From Simmondsia chinensis (lineage: Eukaryota; Streptophyta; Magnoliopsida; Caryophyllales; Simmondsiaceae): DNA of 64,000 nucleotides. A model generated the notes under the pieces. That model searched no databases and was not told the origin of the DNA. It was given only the letters and a program-made list of their open reading frames with translations. Of the stretch, positions 1 through 12,778 are shown piece after piece. Both the position numbers and the translations under genes were made by a program. Position 1 is the first letter of the stretch, and every line of letters starts with the position of its first letter. The stretch spans positions 31,798,186 to 31,862,185 of the forward strand of contig JAGTTD010000002.1 of NCBI GenBank assembly GCA_018398585.1, in the 5' to 3' direction.

Positions 1-139
1 ACTCCATGATGGCCTCGAAGGATGCTTGATGTGGCTCCTCCCACTTGAATCCCTTCTCAGATTTGAGCCTCAGTAGTGGAGAGAAGACTTCCGTTTTTCA
101 TGCGACATTTGAGATAAAACATCTTAGGAAATTAACCTG

Positions 140-830
140 CTATAGGAAGCGTTGAAGCTCCTTTTTATTTAGAGGGGGTTTAGCCTTTTGGATGGCCTTA
201 ATCTTATTAATATCCATCTCGATGCCCCTTTGGTGCACCAGAAAACCCAAAAAGCTTCCAGCAAGTATGCCAAAAGCACACTTTAATGACTTCATCTTGA
301 GGTTATGGGTCCTCATTCTAAGCAATGTGCCCCTCAAGTATTCCAAGTGTTTAACTTGGGATTTTGATTTGACCGTGATGTCATCTATATAGACTTCCAT
401 GGTCCTGCCAATGAGACTATGAAAGATCATGATTATAGCTCTTTGGTAGGTGGTGCCAGAGTTCTTCAAACGAAATGGCATGGCCACCCACTCAAACATC
501 CCTGTCGGCCCACAACACCTGAATGCCGTCTTGTGGGTAGCCTATGAAGTAATCATAACTTGGTAGTACCCACGGTAGCCATCCATGAAGGACAAGAATT
601 CATGCCTCGAAGTTGAGTAAATGAGCACATCAGCAATAGGCATTAGGTATTCATCCTTCGGGGTGGCTGCATTCAGATCTCTGAAGTCAATACAGACCCT
701 TATTTTGCCATTCTTTTTAATGATAGGAACAATATTTGTCAGTCATTCGATGTACCTGGAAGTCCTAGTAAACTTGGCTTTAAGAGCCTTTCGATCTCTT
801 CCTTGACCAAATCGATAACTTGATGGGACA
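140..830 (-). pseudogene. Ty3/gypsy reverse transcriptase remnant
   Basis: From about 810 down, the minus strand encodes an RT fingers motif (IRVCIDFRDLN, then ATPKDEY). After frame breaks, 499-140 encodes the palm with the catalytic YIDD box followed by the usual connection to LKMKSLKCAFG. The box is intact, but stops upstream and the frame change near 500-540 inactivate it. Sequence below 140 reads into a W-x-H-Q-x-S-F stretch, the start of the tether/RNase H region. Confidence 0.8.
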
Positions 831-1550
831 TTATCCTCTAGGCTTGAATGATGGGTCTAGAACTTGGCTTGATAGGAAACCTAGGCTTGACCACCTTTCT
901 GTCTAGGCCAGGCATCTTGTGATGATCCCAAGCAAAATAGTCCTTGAATTCGCGAAGTAAAGTCAATTACTGCTCTCTTTGCTCTTAAGAAAGCAGAGCG
1001 CTCATATAGCTAGGTCTTAGGTCTTTTGTCGAACTCAAATTAACCTCGAGGAGAGGATCTTGGACTTTAGCCGTCAAATCCTCCATTTGAGCTGGTGCTT
1101 CTCTTAAGTCAGATAGTTCCAATTCCTCTTTTTGTGTGGTATGGACCTGGAAACCATTAAAAGGCTGTTTGGTCCAAAGTTGATCTTTAGCATGCCAGGC
1201 CATGAGCCTTGCTAGTGCTGAGGAAATGGCCTCTTGGGCTATTAATGAGAGGTCTTGGCCCCTCCGCATTAGGGTTCTGGCGTGCCTTGGAAATCTCCTT
1301 CGTCAAGAAGGGCCTTCATACATCCCTAGAAATTAGAGTCTTCAGACTCTACATCCAATTGACCAACCCCAGCCTCAGTCAATGGGTTGTCAAGGATGGC
1401 AATATTGTCCTGTCATTAGGTAGATTATGGAGTGGTCCTTTTAACATCAAGTGGTCCCATGCCATCTTCGTAGAATTTTGCCTCCACATAGCTAGAGCAA
1501 GCCATGAATGGCCTATTATCTGCCATAATAGCCTCATACTTGTCAAGGTT

Positions 1551-1860
1551 TCAGAAGATTAACAATTGGTGAAGTGAAGAAGGGATATAATAATTGGCAT
1601 GTAACCAATCTCTCCCGAGCAAAGCATTGTAGCTCGAGGTAGTATCCACTATAAAGAAAGCTTTTAGCTTGCTTAGGCTGCCAACTATTAAATCAATCGT
1701 GATGAACCCTTCAGATTTAGTAGTAGCTCCAGAAAAGCCATAGATTACAACATCCAAAGTAATTAGATCATCTAGAGATTTACCAATGACCCCCAACATG
1801 TATGTAGGCAGAACATTGATGGCCGCGCCATTATCCACTGAGACCCTGTCCACCAAAATG
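1551..1860 (-). pseudogene. Retroviral-type aspartic protease remnant
   Basis: The minus-strand frame has a VDNGAAINVLP active-site-like motif near its start (family pattern D-S/G-G-A) and an LLGRDWLH flap/C-terminal motif about 70 residues later, the usual spacing in plant gypsy proteases. The active site reads D-N-G-A rather than D-S/G-G-A. Stops on both sides isolate it from gag and RT. Confidence 0.75.
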
Positions 1861-3325
1861 CCATCAAATTTGGCCTTGATGTATAGGGGCTTGATGTGTT
1901 TATTGGTGGTATTAGACCCATAGGATCCTTATCTGATGTCATAATGTCTCCCTTGAGGCCTTCTTGAGTATCTATTTCCATGAACTCCAAAGGAAGGAGT
2001 AATGCAGTTCTGACAACAACTTTTTCTGGAAGTGTCCCAAATTATACCTGGATTCCTTGGTATGTTCCCTTTTTCGAGCTGACAACCATGGGTGTGTCCT
2101 AATCTTAGGGTTGAGGACTGCCATTCGTTGGCGTATCCTACTCTAGAGGCTGGTCCTCTAAATGAACCACTAGGGTTTGAGACTCCTCTATTGGTTGGGG
2201 GAAGTATTCCTCATGGAAATCGTTCTCTATGTTGGACCATGTTGGATTAACACGGCCTAGAGGTTCCACTAAGTTAATGCTAAGAGGGGAATACTCCTCC
2301 TCATCCTCAACTGCTCACTGAGCTAGGGAATTCGTGGCAAGCTGATCCCACCAAGACTCTCGCCCTTCAAAAGATGAGAGGCTAGCCCATCTCTCGAGCT
2401 TCTTGTGTGTCTGCCCTTTACCGATAGTAGTAAAAGGCCTGGACTCAGTTACTGGATCCTCATAATCCATATGCTTTACTTGCCCTTGCGGACTCTGACT
2501 TTCTCTTGAGAGAGCCTACTTAAGCAAGTATCAAGCCCAGTCCTTCATTGAGCTACTTTCTTCCGCAGCTGTCTCCACTTTTGAGTTTTGGTAAGGCTAG
2601 AGGGACTAACCTCCCCTTGTCTGAGTTGATTTCTTCTCCATACATTACCAAATCGGACCCCAAAAGGTCGGTGTCCTAACTATCGTGGTGCCCGACTGGT
2701 GTCCATGTCTAGCAGGTGGTAATTCAAGTTTTTCTTTGGATGCCTAGTTCTCATGATGATCTGGGTCTTTGAAGTAAGACCACGAGGAGCTCTTGTTAGT
2801 GATGTTTTTGTCAAGAGAGTTGGTTTCTTCTTTGGGTAAAGACTCAACTTCTTCATTTCTGACACTAACTTTTGACCACAACCTTCGCAGAGGTCATGTG
2901 TGAGGCACAAGAGTTTCCTCGATGCCTGTTTCTTGGAAGCAAAGACTATCTACCATTGGTCATAAGCGAGAGTACCCATGGCTAAATCTTCTTCCTTAGA
3001 GAGAAGAATAATACCTTCTTCTAATTGCTTCTTTAAGAACCTTCTGAATGTAACATAATTGTCTGTTGAATGCTCAGCCATGATGTGCCGCTTGCAGTAA
3101 TCCTCTAGCAATCTCAATGCGGTTCTGGGGAACAAATGTTTTAGATTCCAACATTCTATAAAACAAAGCATTGGCCATGACCAGTCTATCTTTGTCCATA
3201 TCCATCCTGCATAAAGAGCTTCCATTAGTTTGGCTTTATGGGGATCACAAGGCTTTTCTACCTCGATTATATTAACTTGGACAAGACTATGGAAGGCCAA
3301 TTTGTCCTTCTCCTAGGAAGATTAA

Positions 3326-4310
3326 TTATTGTGCTTCTATGACATCTTGAACCACGTTCCTGAAGATGATGCAATTCTTCTTTGAATTGGTCAACGAATC
3401 ATGCCATTTACAATACACCTTCCCCCTATTGGAATTGGGGTTAGGTTTTCTATGTTTACCCCTGATCTTGAGTTTGTTATTTGCTTCAAGCCAATCAAAT
3501 ATTATGTTGACTCTTGAGAGGTCAAATGAGTACTTTCTCAAGTCTTGGGATTGATGAAACTTCCTAGTTTTGACATCCTTCTTAACCAAAGGATTACAAA
3601 CTATAGGGAGCCCCTTAACGTATTCAGCGACGTCAATCTCATATGGAGGATCTTCATCCTCTTCTATTAAGTCATGCACGTAAGTTCCATAAATGTTGTT
3701 TTTCCTAAGGCTTTCTTCTTTCAAGACAGCCTCATATCAAGCGGCACATTCTGCCAGCTGTAGGAGCATCATGAAATTAGAGCCTTCAAATTTATTTCCT
3801 AAATTCAATATCCAAGCCATTTAAGTCTAGCTTGGCGTATTTAACTTCAAGAAGGGATACTATGCACTTTAACCTAGATCTCTTGAAGTGGTTAATGTAA
3901 TCTTCCATAGATTCACTTTGCTTTTGTCTCATTCGAGCCAAGTTAGACATGGAAGTTCCTAGCTCCATTCTTGGGAATTGCGCCTAGAATTACTGGCGAT
4001 GTCATCCAAGCAATAGATGGAGTTAGGAGGTAGGCCAATGTACCATTGAAAAGTAGTTCCAGTTAGGGAACTAGGGAATAGCCTGAGTTTGAGATACTGA
4101 TTGTCAGTTACTTCCCTACATTGGCAATTAAATCTTGCCAATTGCTTGAGGGAAGACACAATCTCTTCCCCTGAGAAGAGTGTAAACTTGGGGATTTTAT
4201 ATCCTCGAGGAAAAGGGTAGTCCCTGTCCATGTAGTGAGGGTAAGGTTTACTGTATAAGGGTCCATTGACCCTTTTAAGGCATGGACCATACATCTGCTC
4301 AATTACGGCT
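3326..4310 (-). pseudogene. Ty3/gypsy gag remnant
   Basis: Minus-strand frames at 4294-3959 and 3724-3326 read as a retrotransposon gag. The first has the retrotransposon-gag fold signature (YKIPKFTLFSGEE near its start, then an ALTGTTFQWY-like stretch). The second ends in a CKWHDSLTNSKKNC knuckle-like motif followed by a leucine/valine-rich helix, as in plant gypsy capsids. The pieces are in different frames with stops between them, so no full capsid can be made. Minus-strand frames at 3300-2950 and 2910-2680 continue the same decayed region. Confidence 0.7.
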
Positions 4311-5160
4311 GGAGGGGTAGGTTAGGCACATGGTTATGTGCTTGCCATTGCCCCCTAAGTGGGTGAGGATCTTGAGGGAGATCTACAGATACCCCTAAGC
4401 ACCCATTTCAATCGGGTGTGGGAGCAATTGTTGTTGCCCAAACCTAGGGTAACCCCCTAATCAATTTGGCCATGTGCTTGGTTGGCCGTGAAGTATGTCC
4501 TAGTAGGGCCTGGGTTGGAGCACACCAATATTAGTAGGCTGTTAGCACATTGTTCCTATGGCTAGATTTCAAGGGCATAGAACCTGGGTTAACCATAACT
4601 GGGTTTTCTGTTCTCTCAGGGACGTTATAGTCAACCTGGGTCACTGGTAATCAGAAGCTCGAAGGAGCCTTACAAGGACATCCAGTTGGTGCTAACGGAA
4701 GAGGTGGAAGCCTAAGTTGCCTGAAATTCTCTCTAATGCCCTGAACCAAGCCATTATGAGCCTCATCCTGTCTAACCAACCTCAACTAGTGTCTGTCTTG
4801 CCACATCCTTAACAATAAGGGTAGCAGTAGGAGACAATGTCGAGTTCATTTCAACTAAGACTCTGTCAGTCTCCTTGTGAAGCTTATCATGCATTGAGGT
4901 TCCAATGTTATTTAACAGCTCTCATAGCGGCGGCGTTTTCTAGCTGGGTCGCTAGATTGCGCTCTATTTCAACACGTTATCTCTCAAAGGCTTCTCTCAT
5001 TATTTATTGGACTCATTGGTCCACGATTTTTAAACAGCGTTTGAGCATAGCCATGAAACTCTTGCGAGAATGGCCATCAATGTCATTGCGTTCATCTTCT
5101 GGGATGTCATCATCTCCCTTGAGCATTCATTTATTAGCTCACTTCCACTTGATATTTTGA

Positions 5161-6568
5161 GTCTTATGAACTTTTAATAATTTTAGCAAACAAACAAAGT
5201 ATGGAATTCATCTAACCATTTTCTGTGTGTGTGCAACAATGAGCTAACCAATTTACCAGTTACTCCATAAGAGAGGGGCATAACGAATTATCAGTAAGGT
5301 GAGCAATTCTCAATTAATATGTTTAGAAAGTATCACAATGCTCCCTAGGAGACTATCATACTATCATAGTCAAGTGCATACCATTACCTAGACGTTAGTG
5401 CAAGTAACAAGATACACCACGAATCTGTGGTCACATCTATTTTCCCGTACCTCCATCTATCTTTAAGAAGTCTAATCCTGTATCCCCCCAACAAATGCCC
5501 TCCCCGAGGAATAACACCTATCCACTATACTATTAGACTGGCAATGGAGACCGTGAGGAAACAACTATGTATCTCACCCCCGCTTGAAATTTTAAATGGT
5601 GAATCTTTCTTTTTAAATTCAATTATCTCATAATCAATAATTAGAATCATATTCAAAATTTTATTTAATCATGAAATAAAACCCTAATCATATTAGGTAT
5701 CGTTAGTTATCCAACCTATGTGATCTAATTTCATTAGATACATTATGAGAATTTTCTTTTCAAATAATTCAACTATTGAATTATCTAATCATATTAAATA
5801 TTCTCCCACTTGATAAAAATTAAATATTTCACTAAGTTGCATAAATAAATGGCCTTCTAACTCTATTCACACTATACATAATATTTAACTCATTTAAATA
5901 ATATTAAACATGTGAATAAAATCCAATGAGTGCAATGTTATCAAACCTTTTTAATAACATTACTTAAGGCCTAACAAGGTTGGAGTAATTATAGATTTTT
6001 CTAAAACACTTTTAGAAAAGATTTTTGTATAATCATAATTAAAATATCACTCTAATTAATTATTTATTTATTAAAATGTTTTTTTAATTATAAAAATTTG
6101 ACAGGGCTTACGTCAGAATGACGTTAGCACATCAGAATCATTTTTTAAATAAATAAATAAATAGTTAAAACCAATCTTAATCTCACTAGATCATAGAACA
6201 TCTAATCCTATTAGATATTCTTTATTTTGGATTATTATAAAACATTTAACAATTGAATATTTCACACCTTGGTTCAAAATCTAATCACATTACATTAATA
6301 ATTTAAATTGTTCAAATCTTTGAATATCTAATCTTATTAGATACGATTTAGAATTACGCTCCTTGCTTGAAACATGACTTATATGAAATTTTAAGCAATT
6401 TAAAACTTTAGTGAACATTTAATCCTGTTATTAAACTCTTTAACAACAATCTTCATGTTTGTCATTTTCCTTTAATGAAATTCCCAATTTCATACTTTTG
6501 TAATTCTACATACTCCAATTTTATCAAACCTGATATTTTTAATATAAATCATGAACGTATTCAAAGTT
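5161..6568. other. AT-rich non-coding stretch, probably retrotransposon leader or LTR-derived
   Basis: No gene is visible. The stretch is strongly AT-rich and has an internal phrase (gcttacgtcagaatgacg, near 6108) that loosely resembles one in the long LTR at 29966-31999. It lies between the gag remnant and a primer-binding site in the same orientation, so leader sequence is the simplest reading. Confidence 0.4.
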
Positions 6569-7155
6569 GGCTCTGATACCAATTGTTGGAAACTTATTTC
6601 AAAAATATTTCCCTAAGTAGGTGTAGTACAATAGCAATTTAAAGTTCTTAATTTTAAATCTAAAGTCTTGACCTATTAAACTGTTCAATCAGATCTAGAT
6701 CTTACTCTAATAGGTTCATAATATGACATACAAAAATATCAAATAAAATAAGTATAAATATAGTATGTAGAATAAACAAAATAAAGGAAAACAAATTAAA
6801 TATCAAAATTTTAATTTAGATATACTTGAAGCGCGAATCCCAACTCCGATTTGAAGATTTGAAATTAGAAGAATAATCCTCGACACCTCAAAGTCTTCTT
6901 CGCAATGACCTCTTCTAGCACCGGGAGGGTGGGCTCCCAAAAAACTGAACTTAGGAAAAAATTTTAAACAAAAATTTTCTTTCAATCTTTGCAAAAAATA
7001 ATTTTTTAGAAAAATTATGCTAAACAATAATTTAGAAAATCCCTAAAACAATTTTAGTGTTTTTGTCGTAGGAGAAAACCAAGTTCCAAAACCCTAAACT
7101 TATATATCTCAAATCCATGGCAGCGGCATACTTTATATAACAAAATATATATTAT
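6569..7155 (-). mobile_element. LTR fragment with primer-binding site
   Basis: On minus, TGGTATCAGAGCC at 6581-6569 is the classic initiator-Met tRNA primer-binding site of plant LTR elements. Two bases before it, an LTR ends (plus-strand TGTTGGAAAC from 6584). The phrase cgcaatgacctc...gagggtgggctcc near 6901-6935 recurs in the long LTR at about 30245-30275, so the two LTRs are related. The outer end is lost where the copia LTR begins at 7156, which suggests but does not prove that the copia element inserted into it. Confidence 0.55.
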
Positions 7156-7530
7156 TGTAAATATTGGATATTTTTTGGTACAATTTTTATGATCGGATTC
7201 GGATACTATTAAATATCCTAGAAATAGAAATTGGATAAGAGTCATGTAAAGATTGATAGATGTTGGCATGAGATTTATCAAGAGATGACTAATGTATATC
7301 CTCAAACATTATAAATATTGGATTTAAGGGGTTCTGTATGTAAGACATGAAGAAGGGGAAATAAGAGAAAGTGAGAAAGAAATTAAAAGAAAAAGACAGA
7401 GAGAGATTGAGAAATATACTCTAATTACTAAGTTCCGAAATAAAATACTTGCAATTTTTCTCTAATCATATTTGTATTTGTATTTATATTCTCTTCTTTT
7501 AGAGTATAATATGTCCCTAGTATTATAACA
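7156..7530 (+). repeat. 5' LTR of the copia element
   Basis: It starts TGTAAATATT and ends TATTATAACA, directly before the primer-binding phrase. The middle is purine-rich (agaaagtgagaaagaaa), as in Ale-type LTR leaders. The start is a best guess because the 3' LTR is too incomplete for alignment. Confidence 0.55.
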
Positions 7531-7614
7531 CGTTATCAGCACGAGTCTCTAGCCAATCAAGGATTATCATAAGCTTGAGGTCAAGCTTTTATTCCCTAGT
7601 CTTTGTAATTTTCA

Positions 7615-8650
7615 ATGGCTAAATTAACTAATTTTGAGTTTACTGCTCTTAATATATATGGAAAAAATCATTTGCCTTGAACCCTTGATGCTGAAATTCA
7701 CCTTAATGCTACAAATCTCAGAGATACAATTAAAAGGAAAAATAGCGCATCCCTGCAGGATCGCGATAAGCCATCATATCCATGAAGGATTGAAAGCCGA
7801 ATATCTTACTGTAAAGGATTCGCTTGTCCTTTGGCTGAATTTAAAGAAGAGGTTTGATCATCAAAAATATGTGATCCTCCCTAAAGGTCGCTATAAATGG
7901 ATTCACCTATGGTTGCAGGATTTAAAATTATCAACAAGTATAACTCTACAGTATTTAATATTACCTCCCGACTGAAATTATCCGGAGAAAATATTACTGA
8001 GAAAGATATGTTAGAGAAAACATTCTCTACTTTTCATGTCTTGAATATGCTCGTGCAGCAGCAATGTAGAGAATGAAATTTCAAAAAATACTCAGAGATA
8101 ATATCATGTCTTCTTGTTGCTGAACAAAACAATGAACTGTTAATAAAAAATCATCAGTCACGACCAACTGGGTCAGAGCCATTCCCAGAAGTGAATGTTG
8201 CATCCCACGAAAATGATACATATAGCCGTGGCCGTGGTCACGGACGTGGCCATAGTCGTGAGCGCAGTCATGGTTGTGGACGAAGTTATAGCCGTGGTCA
8301 TAATAACTGGCACCACGGTAATCAAAATGGACCAAAATTTCAGAAGTTCGGCAACAATGAAGAGAAATATAAAAGGGAGAAAACCCATCAACAAAATTCA
8401 TCCAAAAATGCTAAAACAAATTGCTATCGCTATGGTACGAAAGGTCACTAGTCGCATACCTATCATACATCTGAACATCTAGTGAACCTCTATCCAGCAT
8501 GGTTGAAAGAGAAAGGCAAATATACATAAACAAATTTTGCTAAAGATCATTCTCTAATTAATGTGACACATCTTGATGTTTCTGATTTCTTTGAAGATGC
8601 TAGCAGGAGAATTGATCATTTGATAGTCAATGAAAATGTTAAACTGGACT
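7615..8650 (+). pseudogene. copia gag remnant
   Basis: It starts at ATG 7615 (MAKLTNFEF), then passes through several frames with stops. Recognisable parts are a capsid stretch (HEGLKAEYLTVKDSLVLW, 7785-7840), an Arg/Gly/His-rich basic region (8220-8310) and a zinc knuckle at about 8421-8450. In the knuckle two cysteines have become tyrosines and a stop follows the conserved Gly-His, so nucleic-acid binding is lost. The family knuckle is CX2CX4HX4C. Confidence 0.8.
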
Positions 8651-8939
8651 GAAGTCTTTTTTTTTAGTTATGTCTTTTGTACTAAAGTTTGTCTTACTTT
8701 TAATGAAACAATATCGTTTTGGTGTATGTAATTTAATGTAATATTATATTTTTGATATTTTATCTTAATGAGTTATTTCCAATAAAATCAAGCTTGATCA
8801 ACTATATTTATAAAGTAAAATTCAAAACTATTATCATAGTCATTTTGAAATACTTTATTAGTTACACTTTTGTAATTTTATTAATTTATAACATAAATAT
8901 AGTTTCACTAATACATATGTATTTTATATTTGAAGAAAC

Positions 8940-11900
8940 ATGGATTTGATCAAAGATGGAGATTTATGTCTAGCTGACAGCGCAACGGTGCACACTATCC
9001 TTAAAAGCAAAATATATTTTTCTCAGGCACAATTAGCTGAAGTGAATGTTAATACAATATTGGGTGTTTCAAATTTAGTTGAAGGCTCCAGAAGAGCACG
9101 TGTTATGTTTCCTGAAGGAATAAAACTAAACATAAGCAATGCTCTGTTTTCCAGTAGATCACAGAGAAACTTGATCAGTTTTCGAGATATTCGTCGCAAT
9201 GGTTATTATATTGAGACTATAAATGAGGGTGATAAAGAATACATTTATATTATATCGCTTACCTCAGGAAGAAAGAAAATAGTAAAAAAATTGTTAGTAT
9301 TTTTTTCTAAATTATATTATACTTATATTAACCCGATTGAATCAAATATAGTGGTTAACCAAAAATTAACTAATTACAAAATGTTCACCTTATGGCATGA
9401 CCATTTGGGCCATCCAGGTGTAAAGATGATGAGAAAAATTATTGAAAATTCTCATGGGCACTCGTTAAAGAACCAGAAGATTCTTTCACCTAATGATATT
9501 TTATGTGTTGTTTATGCTCAAGGTAAAATGATTACTAGGCCATCCCCAACTAAAATTAGGGTTGAATCTCTTACCTTTTTGGAAAGAATATAAGGAGACA
9601 TATGTGGGCCTATTATTCTATCATGTGGACCATTTCGATATTTTATGGTGTTGATAGACACCTCGACACATTGGTCACATGTCTGTATGTGGCATTTGTG
9701 AGACTTCTTGCATAAATAATCATATTACGGGCTTAATTTTCAGATTACACGATCAAAAAGATTCGTCTTGATAATGTAGGAGAATTTACATCCCAAGCAT
9801 TTAATGACTACTGTATGTCAATTGGGATTACAGTTGAGCACCTTGTGGCCCACCAGCATACAGAAAATAGTCTTGCAGAATCTCTGATCAAACGTCTATA
9901 ACTAATTGCTAGACTATTGCTCAAGAAAACAAAGTTGCCTAGTTCTGCATAGGGGCACGCTATATTACATGCTGCAGCACTGATTCGTGCTAGGCCAAAC
10001 AACTTATTATAAATACTTTCCATTGCAATTTGTTTCTGGTCAAGAACCAAATATATCACATCTATGAATTTTTGGTTGCGTTTTATATGTTCCAATTGCT
10101 CCACCCCAACACACAAAGATGGGTCTACAAAGGAGACTTGAAATTTATGTTGGATTTGAATTCCCGTCAATTATAAAATATCTTGAACAATTGACTGAAG
10201 ATATTTTTACTGCATGGTTTACAGATTGTAAATTTGACGAAACAATGTTCCCATAATTGAGGGGAAAAATTAAAGCTGGAAAAGCGTAAAATTGTGTGGA
10301 ATGTATCGTCCATATCACATTTTGATCAACGTACAAATTAATGTGAATTGAAAGTCATAAAATTATCCATTTACAGAATATTGTAAACCAATTACCAAGT
10401 GCATTCGTTGATATAAATAGAGTGACTAAGTCACATGTTCCAGCTATAATGTTCCCATTCGAATTGATATTCCAAATGAACAGTCTGCTTAGACATTAGC
10501 AAGTACGTCTACTATATGGCAGAAGCATGGTAGACATGTTGGTTCTAAAGATAAGATTCCCAGAAAGAAAAGAAAGCAAAATAAACAAGTTAGCCCCTTT
10601 ATTAAAACCCTTGAAGAGGTACAAATGCAAATTCAAGAAAAACGTATGGAGGATGAAATGGCTTCTCGAGTGTATCAAGTACCTGAGAATTGTGAAAATG
10701 ATGAAAATGTCGAGAATGAGGAGATCTTGATAAACTATGCTATTACTGGCATACGATGGAATCGAAATAAAACGATTATTGATCGTGTATTTGTATATAC
10801 AATGGCTACTAATTTGACCATAGAAGGTGAAGATCTTGAATCTAAATCTGTTCAAGAATGTCTAAGAAGAAATTATTGGCCACAATGGAAAGAAGCAATT
10901 CGGGCAGAATTAAATTCACTTACGAAATGTGCAGTTTTTGGACTTTTAGTCCAAACTCCTGAAAATATGAAACATGTAGGCTACAAGTGGATATTTGTAC
11001 GAAAAAGAAATAAAAAGAATGAAGTGGTCAGATATAAAGCACGGCTTGTAGCTCAAGGTTTCTCATAAAGACTAGGAATTGAGTATAAAGAGACATGTTC
11101 ACTAGTAATTGACGCAATTACATTTAGATTCTTAGTAAGCTTGGCAGTCTCTGAAAGACTCCCCATGCTTCTTATGGATGTGGTGATAATTTATCTATAT
11201 GGATCACTGGATAATATTATCTATATGAAAATCCTTGAAGGGCTACAAATGCCATATGCATATAACTTAAAGCCTCAAGAGCTATGCTCAATCACATTAC
11301 AGAGATCATTATATCGATTAAAACAATTTGGACGAATGTGGTACTATCGTCTCAGTACATACCTTCTGAGAGAGGGATATATTAACAATCCTGTTAACCT
11401 ATGTGTTTTTATTAAGAAATTAAATTTTGGATTCGCTATTATTGTAGTCTTTGTTGATGATTTGAACATCATAGGAACTCCTGAAGCGATTAAATAAGCT
11501 GTTGCATATCTAACTAAGAAGTTTGAGATAAAAGATCTTAGAAAGACAAAATATTGTCTTGGCTTGAAAATAGAGCACTTATCTGATGGAATTTTAGTCC
11601 ATCAATCTACTTATACAGAAAAAGTTCTAAAACGTTTTAATATGGATAAGGCACACCCGTTGAGTACCCCAATGGTAGTCTAATCCCTTGATATAAATAA
11701 TGACCTTTTTTAAGCTCGAGGGGATAACGAAGAAATTCTTAGCCCTAAAGTGCAATATTTAAGTGCAATAGGTGCACTGATGCATCTTACTAACTACACG
11801 AGACTGGCTATAGCCTTTTCGGTTAACTTATTAGCAAGATATAGTTCAACTCCTACCCGAAGACATTGGAATGGGATTAAGCATATATTTTGGTATCTCT

Positions 11901-12454
11901 GTGGTACATCTGATATGGGATTATTCTATTTCCGACAACCAAATCCAAGATTGGTTGGATATGCAGATACTTGATATTTGTCTGGTCCACATAAAGGCCA
12001 TTCACAAACCTTGTATTTATTTACTTATGGTGACACTGCTATATCTTGGCAATCCACCAAACAAACAACATCATCAACTTCTTCAAATCATGCTGAAATA
12101 CTTGCACTTCATGAAATAAGTAGGGAATGTTTATGGTTGAGATCTCTTATTCAATATGTTCAAAAGGAATGCAGTCTTCTAACAATTATGGGGAGTCCAA
12201 CAATACTATATGAAGATAATGCTGCATATATTGCTCAAATCAAAGGTGGATACATCAAAGGCAGCATAACTAAACATATCTCACCAAAGTTCTTCTTTAC
12301 ACATGAGCTCCAAAAGATGGGTGAAATAGATGTTCTTCAAGTTCGCTCAAGTAAGAACCTAACAAATTTGTTCACGAAAGCATTGCCAACAACAACTCTT
12401 GAGAAATTAGTTCATAAGATTGGCATGCATCTACTCAAGAACGCCCCTTACTAA
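8940..12454 (+). pseudogene. copia pol remnant: protease, integrase, RT, RNase H
   Basis: 8940-9593 is open and holds the protease active site (DSA followed by TVHTIL) and the GAG-pre-integrase motif LWHDHLGHPG. The integrase core follows in broken frames; the DDE residues are still readable (D in VLIDTST near 9650, D in LDNVGEF near 9772, E in TENSLAES near 9860). RT lies at 10850-11497, with GYKWIFVRK and the catalytic box as FVDD (usual YVDD). RNase H lies at 11750-12454 with AEILALHEISRECLWL. Stops and shifts occur at about 9594, 11066, 11496 and 11972, so no polyprotein can be made. Confidence 0.85.
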
Positions 12455-12594
12455 TATGTTCACGTGAGGGGGAGCTAAGTACGCATTGTACTCTTTTTTC
12501 CTTTTTTATGGTTTTTGTCCCACTAGGTTTTCCTGGCAATTTAATTATAATTTTATTTTTATTTTTATTTCCTTTCTTTTGAGTATAATATGTC

Positions 12595-12625
<31 letters not shown>

Positions 12626-12629
<4 letters not shown>

Positions 12630-12778
12630 TTATTAAAAAGTGGGCCCCACAAAAAAAAATGCTTACGTTGCTCTTTTTCGTTTTCTTTTTTATTTTATTT
12701 AAAATATTTTCTAAAAAATATTTCTTAAATATTTAAAACAATTTTTAATATTTATAAAATATTTTCTCAATATTTTTT
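12626..12778. other. AT-rich spacer
   Basis: Short AT-rich sequence between the copia end and the next repeat. No gene or clear signal is seen. Confidence 0.5.

Larger units (their letters stand above)
1..5160 (-). mobile_element. Decayed Ty3/gypsy retrotransposon, gag to RT, cut by window edge
   Basis: Reading the minus strand from about 5160 down to 1, pieces occur in the order gag, protease, reverse transcriptase, then the start of an RNase H-like stretch (about 70-1). That order is Ty3/gypsy. Every domain is broken by stops and frameshifts. The RT wording (ATPKDEY-type motif, YIDD) and the CKWHD zinc-knuckle-like gag end resemble the plant Tat lineage; the lineage call is inference. A minus-strand primer-binding site at 6569-6581 could mark its 5' end, with 5161-6568 as leader, but a separate element cannot be excluded. 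The 3' end and 3' LTR lie outside the window. Confidence 0.8.
7156..12625 (+). mobile_element. Decayed Ty1/copia retrotransposon, Ale/Retrofit-like
   Basis: The order on plus is LTR (about 7156-7530), primer-binding site with the phrase cgttatcagcacgag at 7531, gag, protease, integrase, RT, RNase H. Protease-integrase before RT is diagnostic for copia. The cgttatcagcacgag leader and the long spacer between gag and protease fit the Ale/Retrofit lineage. The 3' side keeps only a short LTR-like end: gagtataatatgtcc at about 12580 matches the same phrase near 7501 at the end of the 5' LTR. Most of the 3' LTR appears deleted, and an (AT)n run follows. Confidence 0.8.

Noticed and set aside
8173..8482. 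Several overlapping frames on both strands
   Set aside because: Shadows of the basic repeat region of copia gag.
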